This document shows positions 34,730-46,258 of a stretch of DNA of 64,000 nucleotides, piece by piece (the stretch's first letter is position 1; each line of letters starts with the position of its first letter). The position numbers and the translations under genes were made by a program. The DNA is from Desulfobacula toluolica Tol2 (GTDB taxonomy: Bacteria > Desulfobacterota > Desulfobacteria > Desulfobacterales > Desulfobacteraceae), in NCBI RefSeq assembly GCF_000307105.1, contig NC_018645.1:283001-347000 (forward strand), read 5' to 3'. Below the pieces are notes generated by a model. The model did not search any database. It had not been told where the DNA came from and saw nothing but the letters and a program-made list of their open reading frames with translations.

Positions 34730-37318
34730 ATGAAACTTGATAAATTAACTGTAAAATCACAGGAATTGTTGCAATCCGCCCATGAAATGGCGGAACGGTA
34801 TGGTAACCAGGCCATTGAACCGGTTCATTTTTTAAAGGCCATGGTAGAGGATGATCAAGGGATTGTGTTGTCCATATTAAAAAAGATCGGTGTTCAGGTG
34901 GATGTCCTGAAAAGGAATATTCAGGCAGGTGTTGAAAAACTTGTCAAGGTGTCGGGTGCCGGCAATGTTTATCTTTCCCGGGAGGGCAAAACAATACTGG
35001 ATAAATCGTTTTCAGAAGCTGAAAAAATGAAGGATCAATATGTGAGCCTGGAGCATATTCTTTTGTCTCTTGCCACGGTGAAAGGGACGGTATTTGATAT
35101 TCTGAAAGAAAACGGGGTTACACGGGATGCCATTTTAACTGTATTAAGGGATATTCGTGGCAACCAGACCGTGACCGACCAGAATCCTGAAGAAAAATAC
35201 CAGGCCCTTGAAAAATTCGGGCGGGATTTAACGGCCCTGGCCCGGGACGGAAAACTTGATCCGGTCATTGGAAGGGACGAGGAAATACGGCGTATCGTCC
35301 AGGTGCTGTCACGTCGGCGTAAAAACAATCCCGTGCTGATCGGTGAGCCAGGTGTCGGCAAAACCGCCATCGTGGAAGGCCTGGCCCAGAGAATTGTGGA
35401 AGGGGACGTGTCTGACACCTTGAAAGACAGGCGGGTGATTGCCCTTGACATGGGTGCATTGCTTGCCGGGGCCAAGTTCAGGGGGGAATTTGAAGAGCGG
35501 CTCAAGGCGGTATTAAAAGAGGTGGAAGCTGCAGAAGGTGAAGTGGTGTTGTTTATTGATGAACTGCACACCGTTGTCGGGGCAGGGGCTGCAGAAGGAT
35601 CTGTGGATGCCTCCAATATGCTCAAGCCTGCCCTGGCCCGAGGCACCTTACGATGTGTCGGTGCCACCACGCTGAACGAATATCGAAAGTACATTGAAAA
35701 AGATGCAGCTCTTGAACGCAGGTTTCAGCCGGTTTATGCCAAAGAACCCACGGTGGAGGATACCATTTCAATCTTAAGAGGATTAAAGGAAAAATATGAG
35801 GTCCACCATGGCATACGGATAAAGGATTCCGCCATTGTGGCGGCAGCCACCCTGTCCAACAGGTATATTGCAGACAGGTTTTTGCCGGACAAGGCAGTGG
35901 ATTTGATTGACGAATGTGCCTCCCGTCTGAGGATAGAAATTGACTCCATGCCACGGGCCATTGATGAAATCCAGAGAAAAATTACCCAGGCCCAGATTGA
36001 ACGGCAGGCCCTGATCAAGGAAAAAGACAAGGCATCTAAAGAGCGGCTTGAAAAACTTGAAATGGACATTGCCGTCATGAAAGAGGAAGTCGGTCCTTTA
36101 AGGCTGCACTGGGATAATGAAAAGCAGTTGATCCAGGATATCAGCGCTATCCGGGAGAATATGGACAGGTTTCAGACCCAGGCTCATGTGGCCGAGCGCA
36201 ATGGAGACCTGGAAACGGTTGCCAAGATCAGGTATGGCACCATTGAACAGCTGCAACGGGATCTTGAGGCAAAAAAACAGGCTCTCAACGACCTTCAGCA
36301 GGACAAGAGAATGCTCAAAGAGGATGTGGAAGAGTCGGATGTGGCCGAAGTGGTCTCCACCTGGACAGGCATTCCTGTGTCCAAAATGTTGAAAGGAGAG
36401 CAGGAAAAACTGGTCCAAATGGAAGGCTATATCAAAAAACGGGTCATAGGCCAGAAAAAAGCCATTGATGCGGTATCCAATGCGGTCAGGCGTGCCAGAT
36501 CAGGGCTGCAGCCCGAAGACCGTCCAATCGGGACTTTTATTTTTATGGGGCCGACAGGGGTGGGAAAGACCGAGCTTGCCAAATCTCTGGCCGAGTTTAT
36601 TTTTGACAGCGACCAGGCCATGGTGAGAGTGGACATGTCCGAATACATGGAAAAGCATTCCGTGGCAAGGCTGATCGGGGCACCTCCGGGATATGTGGGG
36701 TATGATGAAGGCGGGTATCTGACCGAAGCGGTCCGGCGTCGTCCCTATTCGGTGATCCTGTTTGACGAGATTGAAAAAGCTCATCAGGATGTGTTCAATG
36801 TGCTGCTCCAGGTTCTGGACGACGGCCGGATGACGGACGGACACGGCAGGACCGTGGATTTTCGAAACACTATTATCATCATGACGTCGAATGTGGGCTC
36901 GCGCTTCCTTCAGGAGGCCGGTATCAGCGGGCTTGACGAGAACAAAACGCAGCAGAGCATCGCCCATGCCTTAAAAGAGGTGTTCAGGCCGGAGTTTTTG
37001 AACCGGATCGATGAGATCATCACCTTCCATTCCTTGACAATGGAGGATATCAAGCAGATTGCCGCCATACAGATCGAAAAACTCAATGGGCGGCTGAAAT
37101 CGCGCAACCTTGCAATCATTCTGGATGACGGTGCCATGGAGCTTTTGGCTCAAAAGGGGTATGATCCCACCTTTGGTGCCAGGCCGCTAAAACGGGTGAT
37201 CCAGCAGGAGATTGAAAATCCTTTGTCCATGGCGATCCTTAAAGGGGAATTTACAGAAGGGGATACGATTAATTTTATTCAAAAAAACGGCGGGCTGGTG
37301 TTGGATCTGGTAAGTTAA
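34730..37318 (+). CDS. clpB: ATP-dependent disaggregase ClpB
   Basis: An 862-residue Hsp100 chaperone that, with DnaK, extracts proteins from aggregates. N domain (1-145), first AAA+ with GEPGVGKT and [10 protein letters not shown], the long middle coiled coil (about 400-520, shows M-domain spacing), second AAA+ with GPTGVGKTE and LFDEIEKAH, and the C-terminal D2-small domain are complete; length is normal. ATG 34730 ([14 protein letters not shown]) matches family starts and has AAAGGGG upstream; an ATG at 34682 would add 16 unlikely residues. No CIRCE element is visible upstream. Confidence 0.97.
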   Translation: MKLDKLTVKSQELLQSAHEMAERYGNQAIEPVHFLKAMVEDDQGIVLSILKKIGVQVDVLKRNIQAGVEKLVKVSGAGNVYLSREGKTILDKSFSEAEKMKDQYVSLEHILLSLATVKGTVFDILKENGVTRDAILTVLRDIRGNQTVTDQNPEEKYQALEKFGRDLTALARDGKLDPVIGRDEEIRRIVQVLSRRRKNNPVLIGEPGVGKTAIVEGLAQRIVEGDVSDTLKDRRVIALDMGALLAGAKFRGEFEERLKAVLKEVEAAEGEVVLFIDELHTVVGAGAAEGSVDASNMLKPALARGTLRCVGATTLNEYRKYIEKDAALERRFQPVYAKEPTVEDTISILRGLKEKYEVHHGIRIKDSAIVAAATLSNRYIADRFLPDKAVDLIDECASRLRIEIDSMPRAIDEIQRKITQAQIERQALIKEKDKASKERLEKLEMDIAVMKEEVGPLRLHWDNEKQLIQDISAIRENMDRFQTQAHVAERNGDLETVAKIRYGTIEQLQRDLEAKKQALNDLQQDKRMLKEDVEESDVAEVVSTWTGIPVSKMLKGEQEKLVQMEGYIKKRVIGQKKAIDAVSNAVRRARSGLQPEDRPIGTFIFMGPTGVGKTELAKSLAEFIFDSDQAMVRVDMSEYMEKHSVARLIGAPPGYVGYDEGGYLTEAVRRRPYSVILFDEIEKAHQDVFNVLLQVLDDGRMTDGHGRTVDFRNTIIIMTSNVGSRFLQEAGISGLDENKTQQSIAHALKEVFRPEFLNRIDEIITFHSLTMEDIKQIAAIQIEKLNGRLKSRNLAIILDDGAMELLAQKGYDPTFGARPLKRVIQQEIENPLSMAILKGEFTEGDTINFIQKNGGLVLDLVS

Positions 37319-37389
37319 AGTTTTCATTGCTCCACATGCTTTTAAACAAGTAAGTCAAAACTTTGAATCGCAATTTTTAAATAACTGCT

Positions 37390-37425
37390 GTGGGCAGACC
37401 GGGTATTTCATTCGGGTTTGCCCAC
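37390..37425 (+). terminator. Hairpin between clpB and hrpB
   Basis: GTGGGCAGACC pairs with GGTTTGCCCAC (one G-U) around 14 bases. No T-tract follows. It ends 12 bp before the hrpB ATG, which lacks any Shine-Dalgarno sequence, so it may be a 3' end for clpB or a 5' leader structure. Confidence 0.45.
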
Positions 37426-37437
37426 AATAAATAATAA

Positions 37438-39993
37438 ATGACCCTCATACCCATACAACAGCATATTGCCGATATCAAAAAAGCCCTTGAAACGTCAGGG
37501 CGGGCTGTGGTTCAAGCACCGCCCGGAGCAGGTAAAACCACTCATGTCCCCCTGGCCCTTCTGGATGAGCCATGGCTGAAAAATAAAAAAATTCTGCTCC
37601 TTGAGCCAAGACGTCTGGCAGCCAGATCCTGTGCCGCCTATATGGCTGATCGTCTGCACGAGAAGGTGGGGCAAACCATTGGGTATCAGATTCGGCTGGA
37701 CAGGAAAATCGGCCCGGATACCCGGATTGAAGTGGTTACCGAAGGTGTGTTTACCCGGCAAATCCAGGCGGACCCGTCCCTGGAAGAGGTGGGACTGGTG
37801 ATATTTGATGAATTCCATGAAAGAAATATCCACAGTGATCTTGGGCTTGCCCTCTGCCTGGAGTCGGTTGAAGCCTTGCGGGATGATTTGCGCATTCTTG
37901 TCATGTCTGCCACAATGGATGTGGCGGCAGTGTCAACCATCATGGACGCTGCACCGGTGATTGTTTCACAAGGAAAAAGCTTTCCTGTAAAAACAACATA
38001 TCTTCCTCCTTTAAACAAACAAAACAGAACTGTTCCCATTGAAACCACCTGCGCCTTGGCCATAGGGCGTGCGATGTCAAAAAATTCCGGGGATATATTG
38101 GTTTTTTTGCCCGGTGTCGGGGAAATCAAGCGGGTGGCGTCACTTCTTGAGGATACCCTGGATTCAGGGACTCATGTTTTTCCATTATACGGCAATTTAT
38201 CTCAAGAAGAGCAGGCCATGGTTTTTTGGCCATTAACATCAGGCAAACGAAAAATTGTACTGGCCACATCTATTGCCGAAACCTCCATCACCATTGAAGG
38301 CATTTGTATTGTCATTGATTCGGGACTTATGCGGGTGCAAAGGTTCTCCCCCCAAACAGGGATGAGCCGTCTTGTGACAATACCGGTTTCAAAATCCTCT
38401 GCCGACCAGAGAAGGGGGAGGGCAGGCAGGACCGCACCTGGAAAGTGTTACCGGTTGTGGTCTGAGCATGACCATCAATTGCTTAAATCCTTTATAAAAC
38501 CTGAAATTTTAAGTGTTGATCTGACCGGATTTGCTTTGGAACTGGCCGCCTGGGGAGTGTCAGAGCCCGGACAATTAAAATGGCTTGACCAGCCTGAAAA
38601 AGCTTCTTTTGACCAGGCAAAAAATCTGCTTAAAATTCTGGGGGCCATTGATGAAAAAGGACAAATCACACCCCATGGAAAAAAAATAGTGGCCGCCGGC
38701 CTGCATCCACGGCTTGCCCATATGATCATCAAAGCAGATGAAAAAGGTCAGGGCCTCCTGGCCTGCAGGATAGCTGCATTTCTCAATGAGCGGGATTTTA
38801 TCCGGTTTGATCAAAACGCAGTTGATCCGGACATCCGCCTTCGCCTGGAATTGATTGAAGCAATAATCAACAAACAAAAGATCCTGCAACAAGGAATCAA
38901 GACAAATAAAAGGATCATTCACAGGATCATCAAATCCGAAAAAAATACGGCAAAAAAGTTAGGGATCAAACTTAAGAAAACAGACCCGGAAATGGCAGGA
39001 AGGCTACTTGCCCATGCCTATCCTGATCGGATTGCCCAAAAAAGAAACAACCGGGACAACACGTTTTTAACGGCATCTGGAAAAGGCACATTTTTTACTC
39101 AAACAAACACGGTCTCCATCAATGAATATATTGTTGCCCTTCATCTTGACGGTAATCCCAGGAATGCAAAAATTTTTCTTGCAGCACCCTACTCCAAAAA
39201 GGAGCTTGAGCTGGATTTCAGCAAGGATTTTAAAACCGGACAGATCATAAAATGGAATAAAAAAACCGGTATGATACAGGCAACAAAAGACACCTTTTTT
39301 GGTGCCCTGTTAATTGGGCAACAGGCCATATCTGACATTGATCATGAGAAAGCCTGTGACATCCTGATTCGGGAGATAAAAAAAACAGGACTTGCCCTGC
39401 TGCCCTGGACCAAACGCTTAATAAGCCTGAAGCAGCGCGGGATTTTTCTTAAACATACCGGTCGGTTTGCTGATCTGCCGGATATGTCGGATACAGCTCT
39501 TGAAAAACAGATGGAAACATGGCTTAAACCTTTTCTTACAGGAATTTTTTCTTTAAAACAGCTTGAAAAAATTGATCTTGAATCTGCATTTTTATCCCGC
39601 CTGACCTGGAAGCAGCAGCAGGCCATAGAAAAAAATGCGCCAACACATATCACGGTTCCCAGCGGGTCTAAAAAACCATTAACCTACTGTCGTGAAAACG
39701 GTTTTCTTAACGCGACAATCCTTGATGCACCGATTCTTGAAGTCCGGCTTCAGGAAATGTTTGGCCTGACCGAAACGCCGAAAATCGCAGGTCATGCCAT
39801 TCCGGTTGCCCTTCATCTATTGTCCCCTGCCGGACGACCTGTCCAGATCACAACGGATCTTAAAAGCTTCTGGAAAAACACCTATAAAGATGTAAAAAAA
39901 GACCTGATGGGACGGTATCCGAAACATTTCTGGCCCGAAGATCCCCTTTGTGCCATGCCGACCAATCGAGTAAAACCAAAGACCCGAGTATAA
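37438..39993 (+). CDS. hrpB: ATP-dependent helicase HrpB
   Basis: An 851-residue DExH-box helicase of the HrpB group. N-terminal VQAPPGAGKTTHVPLALL (Walker A), LLEPRRLAARS, FDEFHERNIHSDLGL (motif II), MSATMD (motif III), then ATSIAETSITIEG and QRRGRAGRTAPGKCYRLW (motifs V and VI) and a C-terminal HrpB domain to residue 851. Probably acts on RNA; physiological role is unclear. The start has no visible ribosome site; the ATG is set by the family N terminus (QQHIADIKKALE). Confidence 0.93.
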   Translation: MTLIPIQQHIADIKKALETSGRAVVQAPPGAGKTTHVPLALLDEPWLKNKKILLLEPRRLAARSCAAYMADRLHEKVGQTIGYQIRLDRKIGPDTRIEVVTEGVFTRQIQADPSLEEVGLVIFDEFHERNIHSDLGLALCLESVEALRDDLRILVMSATMDVAAVSTIMDAAPVIVSQGKSFPVKTTYLPPLNKQNRTVPIETTCALAIGRAMSKNSGDILVFLPGVGEIKRVASLLEDTLDSGTHVFPLYGNLSQEEQAMVFWPLTSGKRKIVLATSIAETSITIEGICIVIDSGLMRVQRFSPQTGMSRLVTIPVSKSSADQRRGRAGRTAPGKCYRLWSEHDHQLLKSFIKPEILSVDLTGFALELAAWGVSEPGQLKWLDQPEKASFDQAKNLLKILGAIDEKGQITPHGKKIVAAGLHPRLAHMIIKADEKGQGLLACRIAAFLNERDFIRFDQNAVDPDIRLRLELIEAIINKQKILQQGIKTNKRIIHRIIKSEKNTAKKLGIKLKKTDPEMAGRLLAHAYPDRIAQKRNNRDNTFLTASGKGTFFTQTNTVSINEYIVALHLDGNPRNAKIFLAAPYSKKELELDFSKDFKTGQIIKWNKKTGMIQATKDTFFGALLIGQQAISDIDHEKACDILIREIKKTGLALLPWTKRLISLKQRGIFLKHTGRFADLPDMSDTALEKQMETWLKPFLTGIFSLKQLEKIDLESAFLSRLTWKQQQAIEKNAPTHITVPSGSKKPLTYCRENGFLNATILDAPILEVRLQEMFGLTETPKIAGHAIPVALHLLSPAGRPVQITTDLKSFWKNTYKDVKKDLMGRYPKHFWPEDPLCAMPTNRVKPKTRV

Positions 39994-40157
39994 AAAGAAG
40001 CAGGCATAAAAAGAGCCGGGCATAATTTGATTCTCTCCTTGCGCTCATCTTCCAAACAAGCTAATAATAACACAAAAATCGGGCATAAAAGGACTGATGA
40101 ATCCCTGTTTTTTAAAGAGTGGAAAACAAATTTTAACGAATGGAAAGATATTGTTTT

Positions 40158-40691
40158 ATGGATATTAAATTTTGCACGGCCTGCGGCTCTCCCACTGAAT
40201 TAAAAATTCCGGTTGATGATGATCATGTCCGGTCCGTGTGTACCAACTGTGGCCTGGTTCATTATAACAATCCCAAAGTGGTGGTGGGATGCATCCCTGA
40301 GTTTAACGGACAGGTGTTGCTGTGCAAAAGAAATATTGAACCCAGAAAAGGCAAATGGACACTTCCGGCCGGGTATCTTGAAAACGGGGAGTCGGTTCAG
40401 GACGGTGCCCTGCGCGAAACCCTCGAGGAAACAAGGGCAAAGGTCAGTATCATAGACGCCTACCGCCTGTTTAATATTGTTTTTGTTGATCAAATCTATT
40501 TCATGTTCAGGGCAAATCTGATGTCTGATGAATTCGGCCCCACAAATGAAAGCATTGATGTCAGGTTGTTCGACGAAAAAGATATCCCGTGGGACGATAT
40601 TGCCTTTGAAGTAATCAAACAAACCCTGGAACATTATTTCCAGGACAGAAAAAAAGGGGATTTCCCCTTTAAAATTTTTGATCTTCGTTGA
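40158..40691 (+). CDS. NUDIX hydrolase with N-terminal zinc ribbon
   Basis: A 177-residue protein: zinc ribbon (CTAC...CTNCG, residues 5-32) followed by a Nudix domain similar to NudC-like or ADP-ribose pyrophosphatase-type members. The Nudix box reads GYLENGESVQDGALRETLEET plus RA, so the expected final glycine is replaced by Arg; the metal-binding RETLEE glutamates are intact. Likely hydrolyses a nucleoside diphosphate derivative. ATG 40158 fits the ribbon start; ATG 40140 is an alternative. Its last 110 bp recur at 50458-50571. Confidence 0.9.
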   Translation: MDIKFCTACGSPTELKIPVDDDHVRSVCTNCGLVHYNNPKVVVGCIPEFNGQVLLCKRNIEPRKGKWTLPAGYLENGESVQDGALRETLEETRAKVSIIDAYRLFNIVFVDQIYFMFRANLMSDEFGPTNESIDVRLFDEKDIPWDDIAFEVIKQTLEHYFQDRKKGDFPFKIFDLR

Positions 40692-40736
40692 TTTGCTTTT
40701 ATCTAAGATTTTCTTTCGGGCTTGTTTTAAAATATT

Positions 40737-43700
40737 ATGATGAGATTCAGTTTCTTTTATCAGAAAAAAAAGGTGCTTAATAGATTCTACAAAACTCTTC
40801 GGGGCAGACTTATTGTTTCGTTTTCCGTGACCTCTATCGTGTTGATTATTCTTTTGGTGACTTTTTTTTATTTTGTCATGAAGAATAGTTTAATCAAAAA
40901 CGCCGAAAAAATGATTAAGTATAATACCGAAGCGGTAGCGCTTAAAGTCGAAAAGACGAATATGGAAGCGGTCACAGTTCCAAAAACCATGGCTATAGCC
41001 CAGGAAAATGGAATGTGGGGAAACCGAAAACTATCAACGGCTTACGCTCGCGAGATTCTAAAAAATACGCCTCGTTTCACGGGTGCGTACTTTGGTTATG
41101 AACCCAATGCAGACCAGGATGATCAAATCTATCGTAATAATAATCCATCTCAGGCCAAATCAATGGATAAAAACGGACGATATCTGCCCTATTGGTTTGC
41201 AGCAGGAGAGCAAATCAAACTGACGCCTCTTATTAATATGGAAACAAGTCTTTATTACCAGGGGTGCAAGGATCGATATTTTTCCACAAAAAAAGACAAG
41301 GCCATGGTAACCGAACCATATTTCTACGAAGGAAAGATGATCGTAGAACAGACATATCCCATTGAAATCAATGGAAAATTCATGGGAATCGCCGGGGTTG
41401 ACAGGGCATTGACGGATTTGCTCATTTTTCTGAACAGTTTTAAACCCTATGACACATCAAAACTCATATTGATAAGCCGAATGGGAAGAATAATCTCTTC
41501 AAATATGAATCTGGGATCGGAAAAAACATTCAAGCTGTCTCTGGAAAAGTTAAAAAGCAAGGGCCAAAAAATTGAGGAAACCCAATTGGACAGGAGTATG
41601 TTGACTTTTGATATCAACGACACCGATTATTCCGGAATTCTCCAAATGTTTCACAAAGCACGCAAGGGAACCATACCTCTGCTGAAAAAAGTCGATCCAT
41701 TCGACAATAACACTTACTATTACTACTCCGGCAAGATTCCTACTGGTGACTGGACCATTGTTATGCGAGTCGCTGAAAATGAAATTTTAAGGCCGATCAA
41801 GATTATTCTTTATGGCGTATCAGGGGCTTCCCTTTTATTGATCGGGCTTCAAGTCATACTCGCCATACACTTAAGCCGCACAATGACTGATCCCATCAAT
41901 GAAGTCATTGACGCCTCGACCCGTATTGCAAATGGAAATTTTGAGGTATTCCTCCAGCGATCCGATATTTCTGAAATTGATACACTGGCACTTTCTCTGG
42001 CAAATACAGCACATAAATTAAAAATTTTAACACAAAAACTCAATGACGAAAAAGATCAACTTGAAGATGAAGTTGAAGAACGAAAACAGATCGAAGCAAG
42101 CCTCAGTGAATCGCATGAGCGGTTTAAAAAAGTTGTGGACGGCCTGGATGCTATTGTTTATGTAAGTGACATGGATAACCATGAACTTTTGTTTGTTAAT
42201 AAGTATGCCGAGGATGTTTTTGGCGATATTCTCGGAACAACCTGTTGGAAGACCCTGCAAACAAACCAAACCGGTGTTTGTTCATTTTGCACCAATGAAA
42301 AGCTATTGGATAAAAACGGAAACTCGACCGGTATTTATAAATGGGAATATCCGAACAGCAGTAATGGAAGCTGGTATGACTGCCGTGATCAGGCGATACC
42401 ATGGACGGATGGAAGAATGGTTAGAATGGAGATCGCAATGGATATCACTGACCGGAAAAAGACAGAGGAAGAGCTTTCAAAACACCGCGATCACCTGGAA
42501 GAATTAGTAAAAGAGCGGACAATTGATTTGACACACACCAACAAAAAACTGGAAAAAGAAAAGGAAAAAGCGGAAGCCGCCAATCGTGCTAAAAGTGCAT
42601 TTCTTACAAACATGTCCCATGAGATCCGTACCCCTATGAACGCTATTCTGGGCTTTACGGAAATCTTAAAAGAGAAGATTGAAAATCCTCAATTATCGCT
42701 ATATATAAAATCGGTTTTTTCCGCAGGCAAATCTCTATTAAGTCTGATCAATGATATACTCGACCTCTCTAAAGTTGAAGCCGGTATGCTGACACTTGAG
42801 TATAAACCGGTTTCTCTGCTGGATATTCTGGATGAAATGAAGACCGTATTCGAGCAAAAAACAAGTGATAAGGGACTGGAATTTATAATGGAAATCCCCT
42901 TTGACTTGCCAATAGCTCTCTTTCTTGATGAAATCCGGATACGACAGGTTTTGATTAATCTGATCGGGAATGCCATTAAATTTACCAATACCGGGTATGT
43001 TAAAGTTTCTGCTAAATATCAGTATCCGGATCCGATACACAGAAGCCTTATTGATTTAACCATTCTGGTGGAAGATACGGGAATGGGAATTGCGGAAGAT
43101 CAATTGGACGTTGTTTTTAATGCCTTTGTTCAGCAAAAGGGCCAAAAAACATCTCAATTCGGCGGCACTGGACTTGGGTTGGCGATTACCAAGAACTTGA
43201 TCAAGGTAATGAAAGGGGAAATCCACATAAAGAGCGAAGTTGGAAAAGGCAGCGTTTTTTTTATTGAATTAAAAGGAATTGAAGTTTCTTCGGCAGAAGC
43301 TTTGAAAAGTACTCAGGAAAAATTTATTGATTTTACCTCCTTGCAATTTAAAGGAAGCAAGATACTCATCGTGGATGATATCAAATATAATAGAGACCTT
43401 GTCAGCAGTTATCTGGAGGACTTCAACCTGATGCTTCTGGAAGCGGAAAACGGTAAGGAAGCTATTTATAGTGCGAAAAAAAATCACCCGAACCTGGTGT
43501 TGATGGATATGAAAATGCCTGAAATGGACGGGTATGAAGCCATGAATATTCTTAAAAAAGATAAAGCTCTAAAAACAATCCCTGTAATTGCGGTGACTGC
43601 TTCGGCCATGAAAAAGGATGAAGAGATGATATCTCAGCTTTTTGATTCATACTTGAGAAAGCCTATAAGTAAAACAGATCTTGTTGCAGAAATCATGAAG

Positions 43701-44027
43701 TTTCTGCCCCACTTCATGATGAAAAAACATAAAAGTGTTAATGTCGGCACAACCGCTGCAAAGGAACCGCTTAAAACCGGATTAAAAACTGCTCCTGACT
43801 ATTTTGAATTGCAAAAAATCTTAAAAAGACGATGCAAAGAATCTGAACACCTGTGCTGTAATATGGCGATTGATAAAATTGAAACCTTTGCCAGGGACAT
43901 GAAAAAACTCGGCAATGAGTTTCAGTGTGAGTCCCTGGTTTTATGGGGGGAGGATCTCTACCTGGCTGCCGTATCATTTGATGCGGATAAGATAAAGCAG
44001 ATCTTGGAGGAATTGTACACCATATAA
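40737..44027 (+). CDS. Membrane hybrid histidine kinase (dCache-HAMP-PAS-HisKA-HATPase-REC)
   Basis: A 1096-residue hybrid sensor kinase. TM1 at about 27-48, a periplasmic double-Cache domain (about 60-345, with GRYLPYWFAAG and IEINGKFMGIAGVDRAL), TM2 around 365-385, HAMP, a PAS domain with an extra cysteine cluster (TGVCSFCTNEKLL), coiled coil, HisKA with [16 protein letters not shown], HATPase ([29 protein letters not shown]) and a receiver (LVLMDMKMPEMDGYE). Residues after about 1010 include an alpha-helical tail that lacks a clear HPt histidine motif. Begins 45 bp after the NUDIX stop. Confidence 0.93.
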   Translation: MMRFSFFYQKKKVLNRFYKTLRGRLIVSFSVTSIVLIILLVTFFYFVMKNSLIKNAEKMIKYNTEAVALKVEKTNMEAVTVPKTMAIAQENGMWGNRKLSTAYAREILKNTPRFTGAYFGYEPNADQDDQIYRNNNPSQAKSMDKNGRYLPYWFAAGEQIKLTPLINMETSLYYQGCKDRYFSTKKDKAMVTEPYFYEGKMIVEQTYPIEINGKFMGIAGVDRALTDLLIFLNSFKPYDTSKLILISRMGRIISSNMNLGSEKTFKLSLEKLKSKGQKIEETQLDRSMLTFDINDTDYSGILQMFHKARKGTIPLLKKVDPFDNNTYYYYSGKIPTGDWTIVMRVAENEILRPIKIILYGVSGASLLLIGLQVILAIHLSRTMTDPINEVIDASTRIANGNFEVFLQRSDISEIDTLALSLANTAHKLKILTQKLNDEKDQLEDEVEERKQIEASLSESHERFKKVVDGLDAIVYVSDMDNHELLFVNKYAEDVFGDILGTTCWKTLQTNQTGVCSFCTNEKLLDKNGNSTGIYKWEYPNSSNGSWYDCRDQAIPWTDGRMVRMEIAMDITDRKKTEEELSKHRDHLEELVKERTIDLTHTNKKLEKEKEKAEAANRAKSAFLTNMSHEIRTPMNAILGFTEILKEKIENPQLSLYIKSVFSAGKSLLSLINDILDLSKVEAGMLTLEYKPVSLLDILDEMKTVFEQKTSDKGLEFIMEIPFDLPIALFLDEIRIRQVLINLIGNAIKFTNTGYVKVSAKYQYPDPIHRSLIDLTILVEDTGMGIAEDQLDVVFNAFVQQKGQKTSQFGGTGLGLAITKNLIKVMKGEIHIKSEVGKGSVFFIELKGIEVSSAEALKSTQEKFIDFTSLQFKGSKILIVDDIKYNRDLVSSYLEDFNLMLLEAENGKEAIYSAKKNHPNLVLMDMKMPEMDGYEAMNILKKDKALKTIPVIAVTASAMKKDEEMISQLFDSYLRKPISKTDLVAEIMKFLPHFMMKKHKSVNVGTTAAKEPLKTGLKTAPDYFELQKILKRRCKESEHLCCNMAIDKIETFARDMKKLGNEFQCESLVLWGEDLYLAAVSFDADKIKQILEELYTI

Positions 44028-44173
44028 ATCAACGGCAGTTCATAGCTCCCTATATTCCTTATTTAAATAATTGATTTTATTTTTGCAATCAATCTCACTA
44101 TGATAACGGCAGTAAGGTGTAAAACCAGGAAAAAAAGAGTGCGGATAATGTCTCAATACAGGAGTGGATAATT

Positions 44174-46192
44174 ATGGATATTTCTGGAAAAATGGGTAAT
44201 AGAATACTGATTATTGATGACGGGCTGAAGAATATTCAGCTGATTGGAACAGTTCTGCGTGACAAAGGATATGCCGTCAGTATTGCTCAAAGCGGAAGCC
44301 AGGGGTTGAATGTGATTCAGCAGGATAAACCAGATTTGATTTTATTGGACATTATGATGCCTGAAATGGACGGTTTTGAAACCTGCCGCCGTCTTAAAAA
44401 AAATCCTGAAGTAAAAAATATCCCGGTAATTTTTTTAAGCGCCCTCACGGATACGGTAAACAAAGTGGAAGGATTTAAAATCGGAGCCGTGGATTATATC
44501 ACCAAACCGGTTAATGCAGAAGAACTGATGGCAAGAATCAAGACACATCTGACAATCAAAAGCCTGCGATATGAACTCGAAAATGCCAATATAAAACTTG
44601 AGGAAAAGATCCTGGAAAGAACCCGGGAACTGGCCCTAAAAAATCAGGCATTGATGGATATCAAAGAAAAATATCAAATTTTGGTGGAGAGCGCCAATGA
44701 TAGCATATTTGTTGCCCAGGATAATGTCATAAAATTTTCAAATCGAAAAACCGAAGAGCTGACCGGTTATGCTAAAGATGAATTGATAAAAACGCCTTTC
44801 ATTGATTTTGTCCATCCGGACGACCGGGCTAAAGTGCTTGACAGGTACGCCAAGCGGTTGACAGGCAAAAACCCTGTCAGCACATATTCATTTAAAATTA
44901 TCAGTAAATCCGGTGTGGAAAAAACAGTACATCTCAATACCGTCTTGATTCAATGGGAAAACAGACCTGCTACACTTAATTTTCTAAGAGATATCACTCA
45001 AATAATAAAAATTGAGTCCCAACTACAACAATCCCAAAAAATGGAGATCATTGGCACCCTTGCAGGTGGGATAGCCCATGATTTTAACAACATTCTTTTT
45101 CCTATTATCGGTCATGCGGAGATGCTGTTAGAGGATATTCCTGAGGACAGCCTTTTTAGAGACAGCTTGGATGAAATTTATGCCAGTACCTTGAGAGCCA
45201 AGGATCTGGTCAAACAAATTCTTACATTTTCCCGTCAAGAAAGCCCTCAATTGACTCTGATGAAGATGCAGCCCATTGTCAGGGAAGCATTAAAACTTGT
45301 CAGGTCTTCAATCCCCACAACAATTAAAATCAAGCAGGATATTAACTCTGCCTGTGGTGTTATCAAAGCAGACCCCACACGAATTCATCAAATTGTTATG
45401 AACCTTGCGACCAACGCTTATCATAGCATGGAGGATACTGGAGGGGAACTGAAAGTAAGTCTCGATGAAATCGAACTGAGTGGAAACAACCTGATAATGC
45501 CTGAAATAAAACCTGGCGTTTATGCCTGCCTTACGATAGCAGATACAGGCATGGGAATGGATAAAGTGGTGGCAAAAAAAATCTTTGACCCGTTTTTTAC
45601 CACCAAAAAAAAAGGTAAGGGCACAGGGATGGGGCTTTCAGTGGTACATGGTATTGTAAAAGGCATGAAGGGTGATATCCGATTTCACAGCAAACCGGGT
45701 AAAGGAACTGAATTTTATGTGTATCTGCCGATAGTTAAAAAATCTACTGAAATAATCAATACACAAGTCAAAGAACGAATTCAGGGGACAAATGAACGAA
45801 TTCTACTTGTAGATGATGAAGAAAGTATCATTAAAATGGAAAAAAAGATACTGGAACGGCTGGGGTATCAAGTGTCTTCACATATCAGCAGTATTGAAGC
45901 ACTCAAAACATTCCGTGCAGCGCCGGATACTTTTGATCTGGTCATTACCGATATGGCAATGCCCAATATGTCCGGCGACAGGTTATCGGTTGAATTGATG
46001 AAAATACGGACCGATATTCCTATTCTGCTCTGCACAGGGTTTAACGAAACCATCTCTGAAAAAAAAGTGGTATCACTGGGAATAAAAGGACTTTTAATAA
46101 AGCCGATAGCAATGAAGGAGCTTTCCAAAAAGATATGTGAAGTTCTGGATAAAATAAAAATTGAATCCCCAAAACAACACCTGTTCTCATAA
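44174..46192 (+). CDS. Soluble hybrid kinase (REC-PAS-HisKA-HATPase-REC)
   Basis: A 672-residue cytoplasmic kinase. An N-terminal receiver ([15 protein letters not shown]) is followed by a coiled coil, PAS ([21 protein letters not shown]), a HisKA domain of the [12 protein letters not shown] type (about residue 297), HATPase ([39 protein letters not shown]) and a C-terminal receiver ([16 protein letters not shown]). The AHDFNN-type kinase resembles those pairing with NtrC-like regulators, and such a regulator is encoded next. The input is likely phosphorylation by the upstream membrane kinase (inference). Confidence 0.92.
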   Translation: MDISGKMGNRILIIDDGLKNIQLIGTVLRDKGYAVSIAQSGSQGLNVIQQDKPDLILLDIMMPEMDGFETCRRLKKNPEVKNIPVIFLSALTDTVNKVEGFKIGAVDYITKPVNAEELMARIKTHLTIKSLRYELENANIKLEEKILERTRELALKNQALMDIKEKYQILVESANDSIFVAQDNVIKFSNRKTEELTGYAKDELIKTPFIDFVHPDDRAKVLDRYAKRLTGKNPVSTYSFKIISKSGVEKTVHLNTVLIQWENRPATLNFLRDITQIIKIESQLQQSQKMEIIGTLAGGIAHDFNNILFPIIGHAEMLLEDIPEDSLFRDSLDEIYASTLRAKDLVKQILTFSRQESPQLTLMKMQPIVREALKLVRSSIPTTIKIKQDINSACGVIKADPTRIHQIVMNLATNAYHSMEDTGGELKVSLDEIELSGNNLIMPEIKPGVYACLTIADTGMGMDKVVAKKIFDPFFTTKKKGKGTGMGLSVVHGIVKGMKGDIRFHSKPGKGTEFYVYLPIVKKSTEIINTQVKERIQGTNERILLVDDEESIIKMEKKILERLGYQVSSHISSIEALKTFRAAPDTFDLVITDMAMPNMSGDRLSVELMKIRTDIPILLCTGFNETISEKKVVSLGIKGLLIKPIAMKELSKKICEVLDKIKIESPKQHLFS

Positions 46193-46258
46193 AATACAGG
46201 GTAACATAATTGGTTTGAAGACTTTTTTTAATTTTTAAACAAAAGACAAATTATAAAA

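Noticed and set aside
35035-35694. 219-codon minus-strand frame inside clpB
   Set aside because: Antisense shadow of a highly conserved gene.
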